From contig NZ_JANWGH010000001.1 in NCBI RefSeq assembly GCF_024919275.1, forward strand, positions 248,001 through 312,000: 64,000 bases of DNA, read 5' to 3'. A program made the translations under genes and the position numbers. This DNA is from Algoriphagus limi (GTDB lineage: Bacteria > Bacteroidota > Bacteroidia > Cytophagales > Cyclobacteriaceae). Below are positions 1-9,186 of this stretch, piece after piece; within the stretch, counting starts at the first letter, position 1; each line of letters starts with the position of its first letter. The notes under the pieces are model-generated. The model worked only from the letters and a program-made list of their open reading frames with translations. It had not been told where the DNA came from and did not search any database.

Positions 1-413
1 TTAGCGATCATACCCTTAGCAATCATGCATGTTTTGGCGCAGTTGCGTTAGGTGCATCCATTCTAGAAAGGCACTTTACCGATCATATGGATAGACCAGG
101 TCCTGATATTATTTGTTCTATGGATGAACAAGCTTGTCGGGAATTGATTGAGGGTTCTAAAATTCTTCAGCTGCAAAGAGGAGGAAAAAAAGGTCCAGCT
201 GAAGAAGAAAAAGTAACTATCGATTTTGCATTTGCAACGATTTGTACCATTAAGCCCATCAAAGAAGGAGAGATTTTTTCTAAAGAAAATATTTGGGTAA
301 AACGACCTGGAAAAGGTGGAATACTTGCTGAGCACTATGAAGCTGTTCTTGGAAAAAAAGCGAGTAAAAATCTAGAGATGGATTTACAAGTGACTTGGGA
401 TGATATTGCATAA
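1..413 (+). CDS. neuB: N-acetylneuraminate (nonulosonic acid) synthase, 3' part
   Basis: The reading frame is open from base 3, so the N-terminus lies outside the window. The visible part starts with SDHTLSNHACFG and continues GASILERHFTDHM and GPD, the end of the NeuB TIM barrel. A C-terminal antifreeze-like SAF domain follows (ATICTIKPIKEGEIF, then VKRPGKGG), ending in TWDDIA. NeuB enzymes condense phosphoenolpyruvate with ManNAc, or with a 2,4-diamino-hexose for legionaminate, to make a nine-carbon nonulosonic acid in the cytoplasm. It overlaps neuC by 14 nt and is followed by neuA, the order expected for a sialic-type acid pathway. Whether the product is Neu5Ac or legionaminate cannot be told here, because the genes that would decide it lie outside the window. 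Confidence 0.93.
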   Translation, partial: SDHTLSNHACFGAVALGASILERHFTDHMDRPGPDIICSMDEQACRELIEGSKILQLQRGGKKGPAEEEKVTIDFAFATICTIKPIKEGEIFSKENIWVKRPGKGGILAEHYEAVLGKKASKNLEMDLQVTWDDIA

Positions 414-1560
414 GAAGAAACTGGTATTTCTAACAGGAACGAGAGCTGACTTTGGAAAATTGAAATCTCTTATTGAGATTACTAAGAATCGCTCTGAATT
501 TGAAGTCCATATTTTCGTGACGGGTATGCATATGCTTAAAGAATATGGTTACACCTTACTTGAAGTAGAGAAATGTGGTTATCAAAATATCCACCCTTTT
601 AGCAATCATACAGATGAAAAAACCATGGACTTAAGTCTTGCAAAGACTATCCAGGGATTTTCTTCTTTTATCACTCAATTGAAACCAGATTTAATAGTAG
701 TTCACGGTGATCGAATAGAAGCCTTAGCAGGTTCGATTGTTGGTGCCCTCAATAATGTCCTGGTTGCACATGTGGAAGGTGGTGAAGTTTCAGGAACGAT
801 TGATGAAATCATTCGGCACGCTGTTTCAAAAATGAGTCATCTGCATTTTGTCTCTAACCAAAGGGCCAAAGAACGACTTATTCAAATGGGGGAAGTTCCA
901 GATTCAATTTATGTTATTGGATCTCCAGATGTTGATTTAATGCTTTCACCAAACCTGCCTTCTATTGAAGAAGTGAAATCCTATTATGAAATTCAGTTCA
1001 CAGATTATGCTGTGGCAATGTTTCATCCAGTAACAACGGAATTTGATCAGATGGCTATCTATGCTAGAGATTTTGTGGATTCTCTTCTCGAAAGTGAACA
1101 GGATTATGTGGTTATCTATCCGAATAATGACTTGGGAAGTGCATTAATTCTAAAAGAATTTGAGAGGCTTGCTGGTATTGCTAGATTTAGAATTTTCCCA
1201 TCAATTCGTTTTGAGTATTTCCTCACTCTTTTGAAAAATGCCAAATTTATGGTAGGTAATTCAAGTGCAGGAATCCGTGAGGCTCCGTATTATGGTATTC
1301 CTGTCGTTAATGTGGGTACCAGACAACAAAATAGAGCCCTTCACGAGGATATTATCAATTGTGGGTATGGCAAAGAGCAAGTTAAAAAAGCAATTAAAAT
1401 TGCTTCTTCTAGTAAATTCTCTAAGGAGGATTTATTTGGCTCAGGAAATAGTGATCAGCTATTTTTAAAATCTCTTCTTAATAAGGACTTTTGGCAGTTT
1501 AGTAAACAAAAGCAATTCATAGATATTTTTTTAGGCGAAAAATTATCATTCAACCAATGA
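400..1560 (+). CDS. neuC: UDP-N-acetylglucosamine 2-epimerase (hydrolysing), NeuC/LegG type
   Basis: The 386-residue protein matches the hydrolysing UDP-GlcNAc 2-epimerase family. It starts KLVFLTGTRADFGKL and carries VVHGDRIEALAG, AHVEGGE, IGSPDVDLM, and a C-terminal nucleotide-sugar site GNSSAGIREAPYYG with VNVGTRQ. NeuC releases ManNAc and UDP from UDP-GlcNAc; LegG does the same on the 2,4-diacetamido sugar. Length is normal for the family. The ATG at 400 lies inside neuB, giving a 14-nt overlap, and the stop overlaps neuA by ATGA, so the three genes are very probably translationally coupled. A sialic-acid versus legionaminic-acid role remains open. Confidence 0.93.
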   Translation: MILHKKKLVFLTGTRADFGKLKSLIEITKNRSEFEVHIFVTGMHMLKEYGYTLLEVEKCGYQNIHPFSNHTDEKTMDLSLAKTIQGFSSFITQLKPDLIVVHGDRIEALAGSIVGALNNVLVAHVEGGEVSGTIDEIIRHAVSKMSHLHFVSNQRAKERLIQMGEVPDSIYVIGSPDVDLMLSPNLPSIEEVKSYYEIQFTDYAVAMFHPVTTEFDQMAIYARDFVDSLLESEQDYVVIYPNNDLGSALILKEFERLAGIARFRIFPSIRFEYFLTLLKNAKFMVGNSSAGIREAPYYGIPVVNVGTRQQNRALHEDIINCGYGKEQVKKAIKIASSSKFSKEDLFGSGNSDQLFLKSLLNKDFWQFSKQKQFIDIFLGEKLSFNQ

Positions 1561-2264
1561 GAATACTTGCTATAATTCCTGCTAGAGGAGGTTCAAAAGG
1601 AATTCCAAGAAAAAATATCAAAAGTCTAGGGGAAAAACCTTTATTGTTTTATACTACTTCTATTGCTCATAGACTACAAAAAATTTCAACTGTAGTCTTA
1701 AGCACGGAAGATCCTGAAATAGCTAAGGTTGGAAGGGAATTAGGAGTAGATGTCCCCTTTTTACGTCCCCAAGAATTAGCGCAAGATCAAACACCAACCT
1801 TACCAGTTTTACAACATGCTTTGGAATACTATCACAGTAAGGGGCAATTCTTTGATGCTATCTGTTTGCTAGAGGTGACTTATCCTTTTCGGTCCTTGCA
1901 CCATTTAGACCAAGCTATCGAAAAATTTATAAAGTCAAAGGCAGACTCTTTGATTACTGTTTTACCTGTACCTTCTCAATACAATCCTCATTGGACTTTT
2001 GAAGAAAAGGATGATGGATACTTAAAAATTGCAACTGGGGAGGAAATTATAATTTCACGAAGGCAGGAATTACCGAAGGCATATTTCAGAGATGGGTGTA
2101 TGTATTTGGTTAAAAGTGAAACTCTGCAGAAAGGATCTCTTTACGGTAAAAAAATTTCATTTTATGAAAATATAGATGATTTTTATGCCAATATTGATAC
2201 TCTAGAAGATTGGAAAAAGGCAGAAAAAATGCTTAACGATTATTTAGCAACAAGACCTTTTTGA
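1557..2264 (+). CDS. neuA: CMP-N-acylneuraminate cytidylyltransferase
   Basis: The 235-residue protein has the N-terminal nucleotide-binding signature IIPARGGSKGIPRKN, then LSTEDPEIAKV and FLRPQELAQD, typical of NeuA/KdsB-type CMP-sugar synthetases and closest to NeuA. It would activate the nonulosonic acid with CTP for transfer onto a glycan. It lacks the C-terminal acetylhydrolase domain some bacterial NeuA proteins carry. The start overlaps the neuC stop (ATGA), and the stop overlaps the next gene's TTG start (TTGA). Confidence 0.93.
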   Translation: MRILAIIPARGGSKGIPRKNIKSLGEKPLLFYTTSIAHRLQKISTVVLSTEDPEIAKVGRELGVDVPFLRPQELAQDQTPTLPVLQHALEYYHSKGQFFDAICLLEVTYPFRSLHHLDQAIEKFIKSKADSLITVLPVPSQYNPHWTFEEKDDGYLKIATGEEIIISRRQELPKAYFRDGCMYLVKSETLQKGSLYGKKISFYENIDDFYANIDTLEDWKKAEKMLNDYLATRPF

Positions 2265-3247
2265 GTTATTCCTTTTTGGGATTTCAATCGATTGACATGA
2301 ATGAAATTATCAAATTACTAGCTATTCCCAACTCTTACAGTTCCTACTATCTTTTGGGTTTAATAGAAAATCAGCAAGTGGAATTTCATCCCGCTCCTGA
2401 ATTTTCGCATTTTGAAAATCGTGGATACTTGATTTTTGAGTGGAAAGGAAAGTTGGGCGTAATTGATAATCATGACCCCGTGGGAGTTAATGAGGAATTG
2501 TATAAAAAGTCGGATTTTTATTTTGCCACCAATAAATTACTAAAGAGTGAAAGCTATAATCAACCAAAAGTAAAGCCTATTTTTCCGCATTATCCTATAA
2601 ATATAATTTCAAAAAAAATGAAATTTATAGGGCTGAGATGGTTGAAAAGCTTGTCTCTAAGGGATTTTGCCAGAGAAATTTATATTCTAAAAAAACGCCC
2701 CGTTTACCAACTTCAGAAACCTGAATTTAAGTTTGGTAATTATGTGTTTTTTTCGGGAAGTACCTGGAAAAAGGAACCTTGGGCAAATCAAATTAGAGCA
2801 GAATTTATTAGAGTCTGTAAAAACCATCCTCAAATTGAATTTGAGGGAGGGTTTATCCCGAGGTCGGATGGGAATAACTTTGGGTATGATCAAGAGTTGA
2901 ACCTGAAGCGATATTCTCCAACAGAATTTTCAAAACTTAGTTCAAGGTCCCTGATTAACCTTAATAACCCAGCAGTACTTGGGGCAGTTAGTTGGCGTTT
3001 AGCGGAATATTGGAATGCAGGAACATTTGTTGTTTCTTTTCCTTTTGAAATTGACCTTCCCATTTTCCCAAAGCAGGGGGAAGAGATACACTATGTCGAG
3101 AACTCATCAGAGTATCAAGAAGTGTTAAACTTAGTTTTAAGGGACAAGGCTTATCATGAAAAAATAGCAAGGGGCGGGCATTCTTATTTTCAAAAATATT
3201 GTACCCCCGATAAACAATGGGAATACATAGCATCCTTTTTTGAATAA
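2261..3247 (+). CDS. Probable glycosyltransferase of the nonulosonic acid operon
   Basis: The 328-residue protein has no motif I recognise with certainty. Its C-terminal third resembles the second Rossmann half of CgeB-like GT-B transferases: SLINLNNPAVLGAVSWRLAE, EYWNAGTFVVS, then a basic C-terminus. The position directly after neuBCA makes a nonulosonic acid (sialyl-type) transferase a reasonable inference. The start used is the TTG at 2261, which overlaps the neuA stop as TTGA; an in-frame ATG at 2297 would give a protein 12 residues shorter. The gene ends about 40 bp before a convergent minus-strand gene. Confidence 0.6.
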   Translation: MSYSFLGFQSIDMNEIIKLLAIPNSYSSYYLLGLIENQQVEFHPAPEFSHFENRGYLIFEWKGKLGVIDNHDPVGVNEELYKKSDFYFATNKLLKSESYNQPKVKPIFPHYPINIISKKMKFIGLRWLKSLSLRDFAREIYILKKRPVYQLQKPEFKFGNYVFFSGSTWKKEPWANQIRAEFIRVCKNHPQIEFEGGFIPRSDGNNFGYDQELNLKRYSPTEFSKLSSRSLINLNNPAVLGAVSWRLAEYWNAGTFVVSFPFEIDLPIFPKQGEEIHYVENSSEYQEVLNLVLRDKAYHEKIARGGHSYFQKYCTPDKQWEYIASFFE

Positions 3248-3288
3248 GATCCACCTAGGGGCTAGAATTGCAGGTAATTTTTCTTCTA

Positions 3289-4194
3289 CTAATTACTTTT
3301 TAAGATCGCTTGAAAATCCTCCATAAAAAGATTAGTAGCTTCTTGCTTCCCTAGTGTATTTACATGGTCAATATCAAAAAAGTAATTAGCACCTTGCAAT
3401 GCCCCTGCGTGATTGATAAGAGGATAATTTGAAGGGTTAGTTACATAAATTGATTTATTGAAATAGGGTGCTATATAAAGGATGAGTTCAGAATTTTTTG
3501 TTTGTAGATAAGCCCTTATCTCTTCCAAGATTGGATTTTTAATCGCTTTCTGTATCTCTTGAACTTTTGGAGGAGAATCATTAGAAAAAACCATATCTGG
3601 ATAGGAATAGTCTCCTTTTTCATCAAACCTGTTTTTATACCTAGGCTTTAAAGCCGCCATTCCAGCAGGCCAAATCAATTCCATATTATAATAACTGTAA
3701 GCAAAAAGAGGAAAATATTTAGACCATGTTAAAGGACGGATAATTCCCGTTTCATAAGCTCGATAATATTCATGAACATATGACCTATCACTGTAAGTGA
3801 TGAATCTATAATCATTGTCGTTTAATTTTTTTTCAGACTCTTCAAAATGACTTACATCAAGTGTTAAAACACAATAATTTGCAGTGTTACCTGACTCAAA
3901 AAAATGTTTTATCATCAGGAATTGGCTAGGAAGTCCTGTGTCATCCATGGAAATATTGAATCCTTTAACCCCAAGTTTTGAATCAACCTCTTTGGTATCA
4001 ATTGTCGTCAATCCACGGCTAGAACCAGCTATGATATAGTCCAATTTAGACGCTGATGAGAAATAATTTGAAATAAACTGGGGTTTGTAAAAATAGCTTT
4101 TTGAAAGGAAGTAATCCGCAGCACCAGTGATGCTTAATCCCACTAAAAAAGTAATGAGTAGATAAGTGAAAATCTGAAATAAGAACTTTTTCAT
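3289..4194 (-). CDS. SGNH/DltD-like partner of an MBOAT acyltransferase
   Basis: The 301-residue protein has an N-terminal signal anchor (about residues 5-27) followed by an extracytoplasmic domain. IIAGSSRGLTTID looks like the SGNH nucleophile elbow (Ser in GSSR), and a C-terminal DIDHVNTLGK supplies a candidate Asp/His pair. Such proteins pair with MBOAT acyltransferases (AlgI/AlgJ, DltB/DltD) and complete acyl transfer to a glycan in the periplasm. It lies 5 nt downstream of the MBOAT gene on the same strand, so the two are probably cotranscribed. A second such pair lies at 21802-24241. Confidence 0.75.
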   Translation of the reverse strand: MKKFLFQIFTYLLITFLVGLSITGAADYFLSKSYFYKPQFISNYFSSASKLDYIIAGSSRGLTTIDTKEVDSKLGVKGFNISMDDTGLPSQFLMIKHFFESGNTANYCVLTLDVSHFEESEKKLNDNDYRFITYSDRSYVHEYYRAYETGIIRPLTWSKYFPLFAYSYYNMELIWPAGMAALKPRYKNRFDEKGDYSYPDMVFSNDSPPKVQEIQKAIKNPILEEIRAYLQTKNSELILYIAPYFNKSIYVTNPSNYPLINHAGALQGANYFFDIDHVNTLGKQEATNLFMEDFQAILKSN

Positions 4195-4199
4195 AGGGC

Positions 4200-5621
4200 C
4201 TAAAACTGGAAATAAATAAAATCAAGGTGGTTTTTAAAGGCTCCCAAAAATAGAATAGAAATTCCACATAAAACCAAGTCAAATTTGTTCAGAGAAACCT
4301 CAAAAGCCCCTTTTCTATTTGCGGCAATTTCATAACTCATTAAAATAATAATTCCAAGGAAAGTGATTCCAGTCATGACAAGGTGCCTGCTGCTCGACAT
4401 AAAAAACGCTGCTTCTCCATGACCAAAGAAAATACCATTCAAATAATTCAGTGAGTCTGAAACAGAAGGTGATCTGAAAAAAACAAAAGCGAAGGAAACC
4501 ATTAAAAAAGTGAAAATTACCTGAACAATAGTTTTTGGATTCAATGAGAAAACTTCCTCTTCTTTATTTGTTCCGAAAGCAAAATAGAATAGGTAGCCGA
4601 TCCCATGAATTAATCCCCAAATAATGAAAGTCCAATTTGCACCATGCCAAAATCCAGAGACTAAAAACACAATAAATACATTGATCATGGCTCGGTTTTT
4701 CCCTTTTCTGTTTCCGCCTAAGGGTATGTACAAATAATCCCTAAACCAAGAAGAGAGTGAAATGTGCCACCTTTTCCAAAAAACGCTTACATTTTTAGAT
4801 AGGTATGGGAATTTAAAGTTGGTAATAAGGTCAAAACCAAAAATTCTACTTAATCCGATTGCCATATCTGAATACCCGCTAAAATCTCCGTAAATCTGGA
4901 ATGAAAAGAAAATACTACCTAATATCAGCGAAAGGCTGGATTGTTGGGAATAATTTTCGAAAATTCCTTCTACAAGTATGGCTGAATTGTCAGCGATTAC
5001 CACTTTTTTAAATAGTCCCCAAAGGAATATTTTGGCTCCAGAAATTGCCCAAGTGTAATCAAATTCACGTCGCTTGAAAAACTGGGGTAATAGATGACTC
5101 GCCCGCTCTATTGGGCCAGCAACCAACTGGGGGAAAAAGCTCACAAAAGTTAAAAAGCTAAGAAGGTCTTTTGTAGGTGTTAATTTTCGCTTATAAACAT
5201 CAAGCGTGTAGCTCATAGTTTGAAAAGTGTAAAAACTAATTCCTACAGGTAATATTATATTCAAGCGTCCTATTTGGATGGGATAACCAAAAAAAGTGAA
5301 GGCTTCTGCAAAACTATCAATGAAAAAGTTGAAATATTTAAAGAAACCCAGCAATCCCAAATTGGCACCAATACTTAGCCAGAGTAGGACCTTTCTAATT
5401 CTTAGATTTTTTTCAAATTCCAGTTTCCTTCCAACAATGAAGTCAAGGATCGAACTAAATAATATTAAAAATAGAAATCTCCAGTCCCACCAGCCATAAA
5501 AAACATAGCTACTTATCAGAAGAAGCCAGTTTTGTAGCTTCACATTTTTTGAAAGAGGGAACCAATAGAGGAAAAATACTGGTATAATGAAAAGGAAAAA
5601 CTCAATGGAATTGAATAGCAT
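4200..5621 (-). CDS. MBOAT family O-acyltransferase (AlgI/DltB-like)
   Basis: The 473-residue polytopic membrane protein carries the MBOAT signatures: FPQLVAGPIERASHLLPQF, FWKRWHISLSSWFRDYLYIP, and the catalytic-His segment VSGFWHGANWTF. The length is normal for AlgI-like proteins. The family moves an acetyl or other acyl group from a cytoplasmic donor across the inner membrane towards a surface polysaccharide. It is the first gene of a minus-strand pair with the SGNH partner at 3289-4194. The start is ATG (MLFNSIEFFLF). The 238-bp divergent spacer to 5860 should contain promoters for both directions. Confidence 0.92.
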   Translation of the reverse strand: MLFNSIEFFLFIIPVFFLYWFPLSKNVKLQNWLLLISSYVFYGWWDWRFLFLILFSSILDFIVGRKLEFEKNLRIRKVLLWLSIGANLGLLGFFKYFNFFIDSFAEAFTFFGYPIQIGRLNIILPVGISFYTFQTMSYTLDVYKRKLTPTKDLLSFLTFVSFFPQLVAGPIERASHLLPQFFKRREFDYTWAISGAKIFLWGLFKKVVIADNSAILVEGIFENYSQQSSLSLILGSIFFSFQIYGDFSGYSDMAIGLSRIFGFDLITNFKFPYLSKNVSVFWKRWHISLSSWFRDYLYIPLGGNRKGKNRAMINVFIVFLVSGFWHGANWTFIIWGLIHGIGYLFYFAFGTNKEEEVFSLNPKTIVQVIFTFLMVSFAFVFFRSPSVSDSLNYLNGIFFGHGEAAFFMSSSRHLVMTGITFLGIIILMSYEIAANRKGAFEVSLNKFDLVLCGISILFLGAFKNHLDFIYFQF

Positions 5622-5859
5622 ATACTATTTACACGGTTTTGGAAGCCCGAAATAATTGGTTTAGTCCGAAACTTCCTTAAGTATTGATAATTTTGTTAGT
5701 GAAGATCACTAAAAACATCCAGGAGCAAGAGTTCGAAAAATGTAGAAACTTTTAAAATTTTTCAACAAAATTAATTTATAGATGCGTTTCAATTTTTTGA
5801 GTTGTTAATTTCACACATCAATTAAATTCTAATTCATAAAAATACCCAGCTTGTAGAAT

Positions 5860-6831
5860 ATGATTCTTGACCAAACAGTCCTATTTCTCTGTTTTCTTTT
5901 GATTTCTTTTATATATCTACAAATTGGGCGAAAACTCCATATCATCGACAAACCCAACCACCGCTCTTCCCATACTAAAGTCACAGTAAGGGGAGGAGGG
6001 ATTATTTTTCCAATTGCTGCAGTTATTTGGTGGGTGATTTCAGGCTTCCAAGACACCTTTATGATTCTTGGGCTTTTTCTAATATCAGTAATTAGTTTTT
6101 GGGATGATATTCAGTCTCTTTCTAGGAAGTTTCGCTTTTTGATGCAGTTTGTGGCATTGTCCCTTGGTTTCTACCAATTGGATCTATTCAGTCAAATGGA
6201 CTGGTACTTACTTCCCATCTTTTATTTCATCGCATTAGGCATTATCAATGCAATCAACTTTATGGATGGCATTAATGGTATTAGCGGCCTTTATGGGTTA
6301 GTATTTTTCTCTTCTTTGCTGGCAGTCCAAAGCTATTTGCCGATTTTCCAGAGTCAACTTATACAATATGAGATTTTGGCCCTTTGCGTTTTTCTTCTTT
6401 TCAACCTTAGAAAAAGAGCTTTGATGTTTGCAGGTGATGTGGGAAGTATCAGCTTAGCTTATTTGATTATTTACTTCCTTACTCAATGGTATTTAGAAGT
6501 AGGGAAGTGGTCCATTATTCTTCTTCTTTTGATTTATGGAGTAGATGTGGTTTTAACAATGGTCCGAAGATACCGAAAGGGAGAGAAGTTGTCTGAACCT
6601 CACCGATCGCACCTTTATCAAATCCTAGCAAATGAATTTAAAATTAGCCATGTGCTCATCTCCTTGGGATATGCCGCATTACAACTTTTAATTAATTATT
6701 TGTTTTTTATTCAAACCAAAAGCTATCCCTCACCATTAGTTGCCTCAATATTGTTGATAGGAACTGGGATCGCCTATTTGCTCTTCAGACACTTGATTTC
6801 CTCTAGGCTTTCCCCAACTGATTCCAAGTAA
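5860..6831 (+). CDS. WecA/MraY-type polyprenyl-phosphate sugar-1-phosphate transferase
   Basis: The 323-residue protein has about ten membrane segments. Family motifs are DKPNHRSSH near residue 31, SFWDDIQSL (the DD pair), INFMDGINGISG and MFAGDVGSISLAY, with a basic cytoplasmic loop ending EPHRSHLYQ. These enzymes transfer HexNAc-1-phosphate from a UDP-sugar to undecaprenyl phosphate, the first step of a lipid-linked glycan. It is a monocistronic gene with a hairpin just after its stop. The upstream spacer has a TAATTTTG match to the Bacteroidota -7 element at 5688-5695, but no well-placed -33. The sugar substrate cannot be predicted. Confidence 0.9.
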   Translation: MILDQTVLFLCFLLISFIYLQIGRKLHIIDKPNHRSSHTKVTVRGGGIIFPIAAVIWWVISGFQDTFMILGLFLISVISFWDDIQSLSRKFRFLMQFVALSLGFYQLDLFSQMDWYLLPIFYFIALGIINAINFMDGINGISGLYGLVFFSSLLAVQSYLPIFQSQLIQYEILALCVFLLFNLRKRALMFAGDVGSISLAYLIIYFLTQWYLEVGKWSIILLLLIYGVDVVLTMVRRYRKGEKLSEPHRSHLYQILANEFKISHVLISLGYAALQLLINYLFFIQTKSYPSPLVASILLIGTGIAYLLFRHLISSRLSPTDSK

Positions 6832-6835
6832 AAAA

Positions 6836-6866
6836 GAAAATGCCCAAGGAAACCCTGGACATTTTC
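6836..6866 (+). terminator. Hairpin after the WecA-like gene, possible terminator
   Basis: GAAAATG pairs with CATTTTC and CCA with TGG around an AAA-centred loop, five bases after the stop codon. There is no separate T-tract beyond the four T inside the right arm, so function as an intrinsic terminator is only probable. Confidence 0.45.
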
Positions 6867-7278
6867 GGTCGGCATTGCCTGATTAAAAACTTAACACATT
6901 GTAAATATCGGTATTAAAAAAACACGAAAACATCCCCAAAAATGGGTATTTTTTGCCTATAAGAAATCCTTAATACGTCTATTTGATTAGTTTTTATTTC
7001 TGTCTTCCTTCTCTCTCCCAGAATCTCCAGAATTTTGTCTCAAGGTTTATTTAAAAAGCTGAAACCGTAGGAAATTACCTATCTGATCCTTTCAGTTTTC
7101 TGTAATTTCTTTTTTCATCCACCGCTCGTAAAAATTTTTAGAATCTTTGACAAAGTATCCTAGGGTTTTGGACCGCCCTTTGCCAGATAATCAATGCTTT
7201 TTATTTACTTTGCTATGAATTTCAAGGAACTTGAAACTTTCCATAAACCTTTCAAAATAATTAATTCAACCCTAAACA
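6867..7278 (+). promoter_or_regulatory. Gene-free spacer with a weak promoter candidate
   Basis: No credible reading frame is present on either strand. Near the 3' end, TTTG at 7179-7182 and TACTTTG at 7206-7212 resemble a Bacteroidota -33/-7 pair. The spacing (23 nt) is a little long and the -7 is one base short of TAnnTTTG. It would drive the four-gene exported-protein operon that starts at 7279. Confidence 0.3.
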
Positions 7279-7749
7279 ATGAAAGTAAATTTATTCACCT
7301 CCACGCTGAATCGCTCCTTGATTTTAGCGCTAGTAATGGTTCTAGCGATGGGAGCTTGCAAGTCCAAAAAGAAGGCTGTGCAACCTGAACCAGAACCCGC
7401 TCCCGTTGAACGAGTGGAAGAAAAGCCAGCTCCTCAACCACCAGCTCCAACAGCTGAGGAAGTGGCTGTAGAAAAGCTTGAAAACGCTTTCAATTCGGTG
7501 GCTGCTTCAGGAAATACCGGAATTGCTAACCAATCCATCGAGCAAACATTAGCGATGTTTTCCAATCAAGATACACCTGTTTTAATCGTGATTCACGAGG
7601 AAAATGGTGTAAAGGATTACGATGAGCCAACCACCATCCGTAAGTATCTTGAATACTTGAAGGACACTAAAAAGAACCTGAATTTCATTAGTGATATCCG
7701 TTTGGATGCTAATGGAAAGGTTTCTGAGCTTGAGTTAAGAAGAAAGTAA
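7279..7749 (+). CDS. Putative lipoprotein with Pro/Glu linker and small C-terminal domain
   Basis: The 156-residue protein has a hydrophobic signal and a lipobox-like MGAC with Cys27, so it is probably a lipoprotein. Next comes a KSKKK stretch and a Pro/Glu/Ala-rich linker (about residues 34-60). A compact domain of about 90 residues follows, containing SNQDTPVLIVIHEENG and ending in ELELRRK. I do not recognise the family; the small alpha/beta domain recalls NTF2-like folds and shares short patterns with the next genes. It is the first gene of the 7279-11626 set, with 22 bp to the next gene. Function unknown. Confidence 0.7.
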   Translation: MKVNLFTSTLNRSLILALVMVLAMGACKSKKKAVQPEPEPAPVERVEEKPAPQPPAPTAEEVAVEKLENAFNSVAASGNTGIANQSIEQTLAMFSNQDTPVLIVIHEENGVKDYDEPTTIRKYLEYLKDTKKNLNFISDIRLDANGKVSELELRRK

Positions 7750-7771
7750 TCACCGTTAGAACCTATATACA

Positions 7772-8350
7772 ATGAAAAATACCCTAATCCTTTTTCTTGG
7801 TCTTTTTCTAGCCAGCTCTTTCACAGCAATGGCACAGTCCGAGAACATAAGCCCCGCAAGAAAGCAAGCAATCGACTCCTTGGCTCTTGAAAAGGTAAAA
7901 GACCTTAGTAAATACATCGCTATTATTGGAAGCAAAGACACACAATTCTCCGAGGCAAACCGAGTAATGGATCGTGCGGAAGAACTGTTTGCTCCTGGAG
8001 CTGAAATGGGAGTGTCCAGTATCAATTCTTCAGAAATTGCGTATTACAAAGTCAGAAGATACTTCGAGCGATTGATGGCTTTGAACTATGACCGGGTAAA
8101 TATTACTTGGTATGATATTCAGTACATCTCTGATTTGGAACGTCAGCCTGACGGTAGATATGTAGGTGTAATTACAATCTTCCAGCGTTTCGAAGGTACT
8201 TCTATTGAAACAGGAATGAATTACAAAGACACCACAAAGAAAGACATCACCATTTACGTTGAGAAAAAACAAACTCAAATCGCTGGTCGTACCATCGAAT
8301 TTTGGGATGTAATGCTCGGTGATGTACGAGTGACTGAAACTTCAGCATGA
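7772..8350 (+). CDS. Secreted protein, possible NTF2-like fold, function unknown
   Basis: The 192-residue protein has a clear Sec signal peptide ending at AMAQ (about residue 22). The mature part includes IIGSKDTQFSEANRVM and WYDIQYISDLERQPDG followed by strand-rich sequence. A similar layout (IGxxDT, then a body ending in a xxDGxxxVV-like strand) appears in the N-terminal domain of the LRR protein at 9173, suggesting paralogous domains. The stop overlaps the next start as ATGA. No catalytic residues can be proposed. Confidence 0.65.
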   Translation: MKNTLILFLGLFLASSFTAMAQSENISPARKQAIDSLALEKVKDLSKYIAIIGSKDTQFSEANRVMDRAEELFAPGAEMGVSSINSSEIAYYKVRRYFERLMALNYDRVNITWYDIQYISDLERQPDGRYVGVITIFQRFEGTSIETGMNYKDTTKKDITIYVEKKQTQIAGRTIEFWDVMLGDVRVTETSA

Positions 8351-9186
8351 GATTAACCTTTATTACCATTGCGATTTTAATCGCAAGCATCTCGATTGTT
8401 TCCGCTCAGGGCATAGGCTCTGGCGGAACAATCAAAGATGATGGTCGATTTGCCGCTTCGACCAAACAACTCAATCAATTTTTTCGGCGCTTTAATGCGG
8501 AGGAATCCATCAATGGGAATGTCCGCTTTTATCCGGGAGACTCACTTTACCATAATCCATCCCTTCGGAAAGGGTTTCTTCAAGTATTATTTGATAATCA
8601 AACTAGCGGAATTACTCCGGCTCTCAAGTCCCAATTTGCAGAGCAGGTCATGTCAGAGGTTTACCCTCAATACCTAAGCTTCCATCGGGAAGGTTGGTTT
8701 GCGGAGGTCAAAGCAGAGTTCTTTTTTCAAGGAAAACGGGAAACCGCCAATTTGATTTTAAAAATTCAGCCTCAAGGTTTGGGATATGAATGGGTGATTG
8801 ATGCCGTGGATTTCGGTCCTTTCAGAAATCTTTTTGATAAGCCAGTAGGCGATGAAAAAGACTTCTTGCATCCACTTTCTCATGAATTGGGATTTATGAA
8901 TCTTCGTAGAGCTTTTCAGGATTCTGAATTGCCGGAAGCCTTTACCGGAAGCTCATTTTCCCCGGATTACCTTTCTATTTTTCTTTATGAAATGAAAAAA
9001 GGGAATCTACGATTTGATACTGTAAGTGATGTTCGGTTTCACTTTTTTCAAATCGAAGGATGGTATTTTGAAGTTTCCCAGTTTAACCGTCCAGGATTTA
9101 ATACAGGTTGGTTGATTTCTAGTCTTGTCAAGCTTAACCCAGGAGATAAAGAAACCCTTCAAAAGTTTATTTATGGCCAGAATTAA
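8347..9186 (+). CDS. Secreted protein of the LRR operon, function unknown
   Basis: The 279-residue protein has a signal peptide (MRLTFITIAIL to about VSAQG). The mature region is rich in Phe/Tyr/Trp and looks like two alpha/beta halves, each with an aromatic turn (EGWFAEVKAEFFF; EGWYFEVSQF). That repeated EGWxxEV pattern suggests an internal duplication. It starts in an ATGA overlap with the upstream gene, and its last 14 nt overlap the start of the LRR protein, so the four genes are likely translated from one message. I do not recognise the family. Confidence 0.65.
   Translation: MRLTFITIAILIASISIVSAQGIGSGGTIKDDGRFAASTKQLNQFFRRFNAEESINGNVRFYPGDSLYHNPSLRKGFLQVLFDNQTSGITPALKSQFAEQVMSEVYPQYLSFHREGWFAEVKAEFFFQGKRETANLILKIQPQGLGYEWVIDAVDFGPFRNLFDKPVGDEKDFLHPLSHELGFMNLRRAFQDSELPEAFTGSSFSPDYLSIFLYEMKKGNLRFDTVSDVRFHFFQIEGWYFEVSQFNRPGFNTGWLISSLVKLNPGDKETLQKFIYGQN

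Noticed and set aside
7194..7388. Small frame overlapping the lipoprotein start
   Set aside because: Different frame, covers the true signal peptide of 7279-7749 and shows no protein-like features.
9125..9172. TTG start giving 16 extra residues to the LRR protein
   Set aside because: It would place charged residues before a complete signal peptide; the ATG at 9173 fits better.
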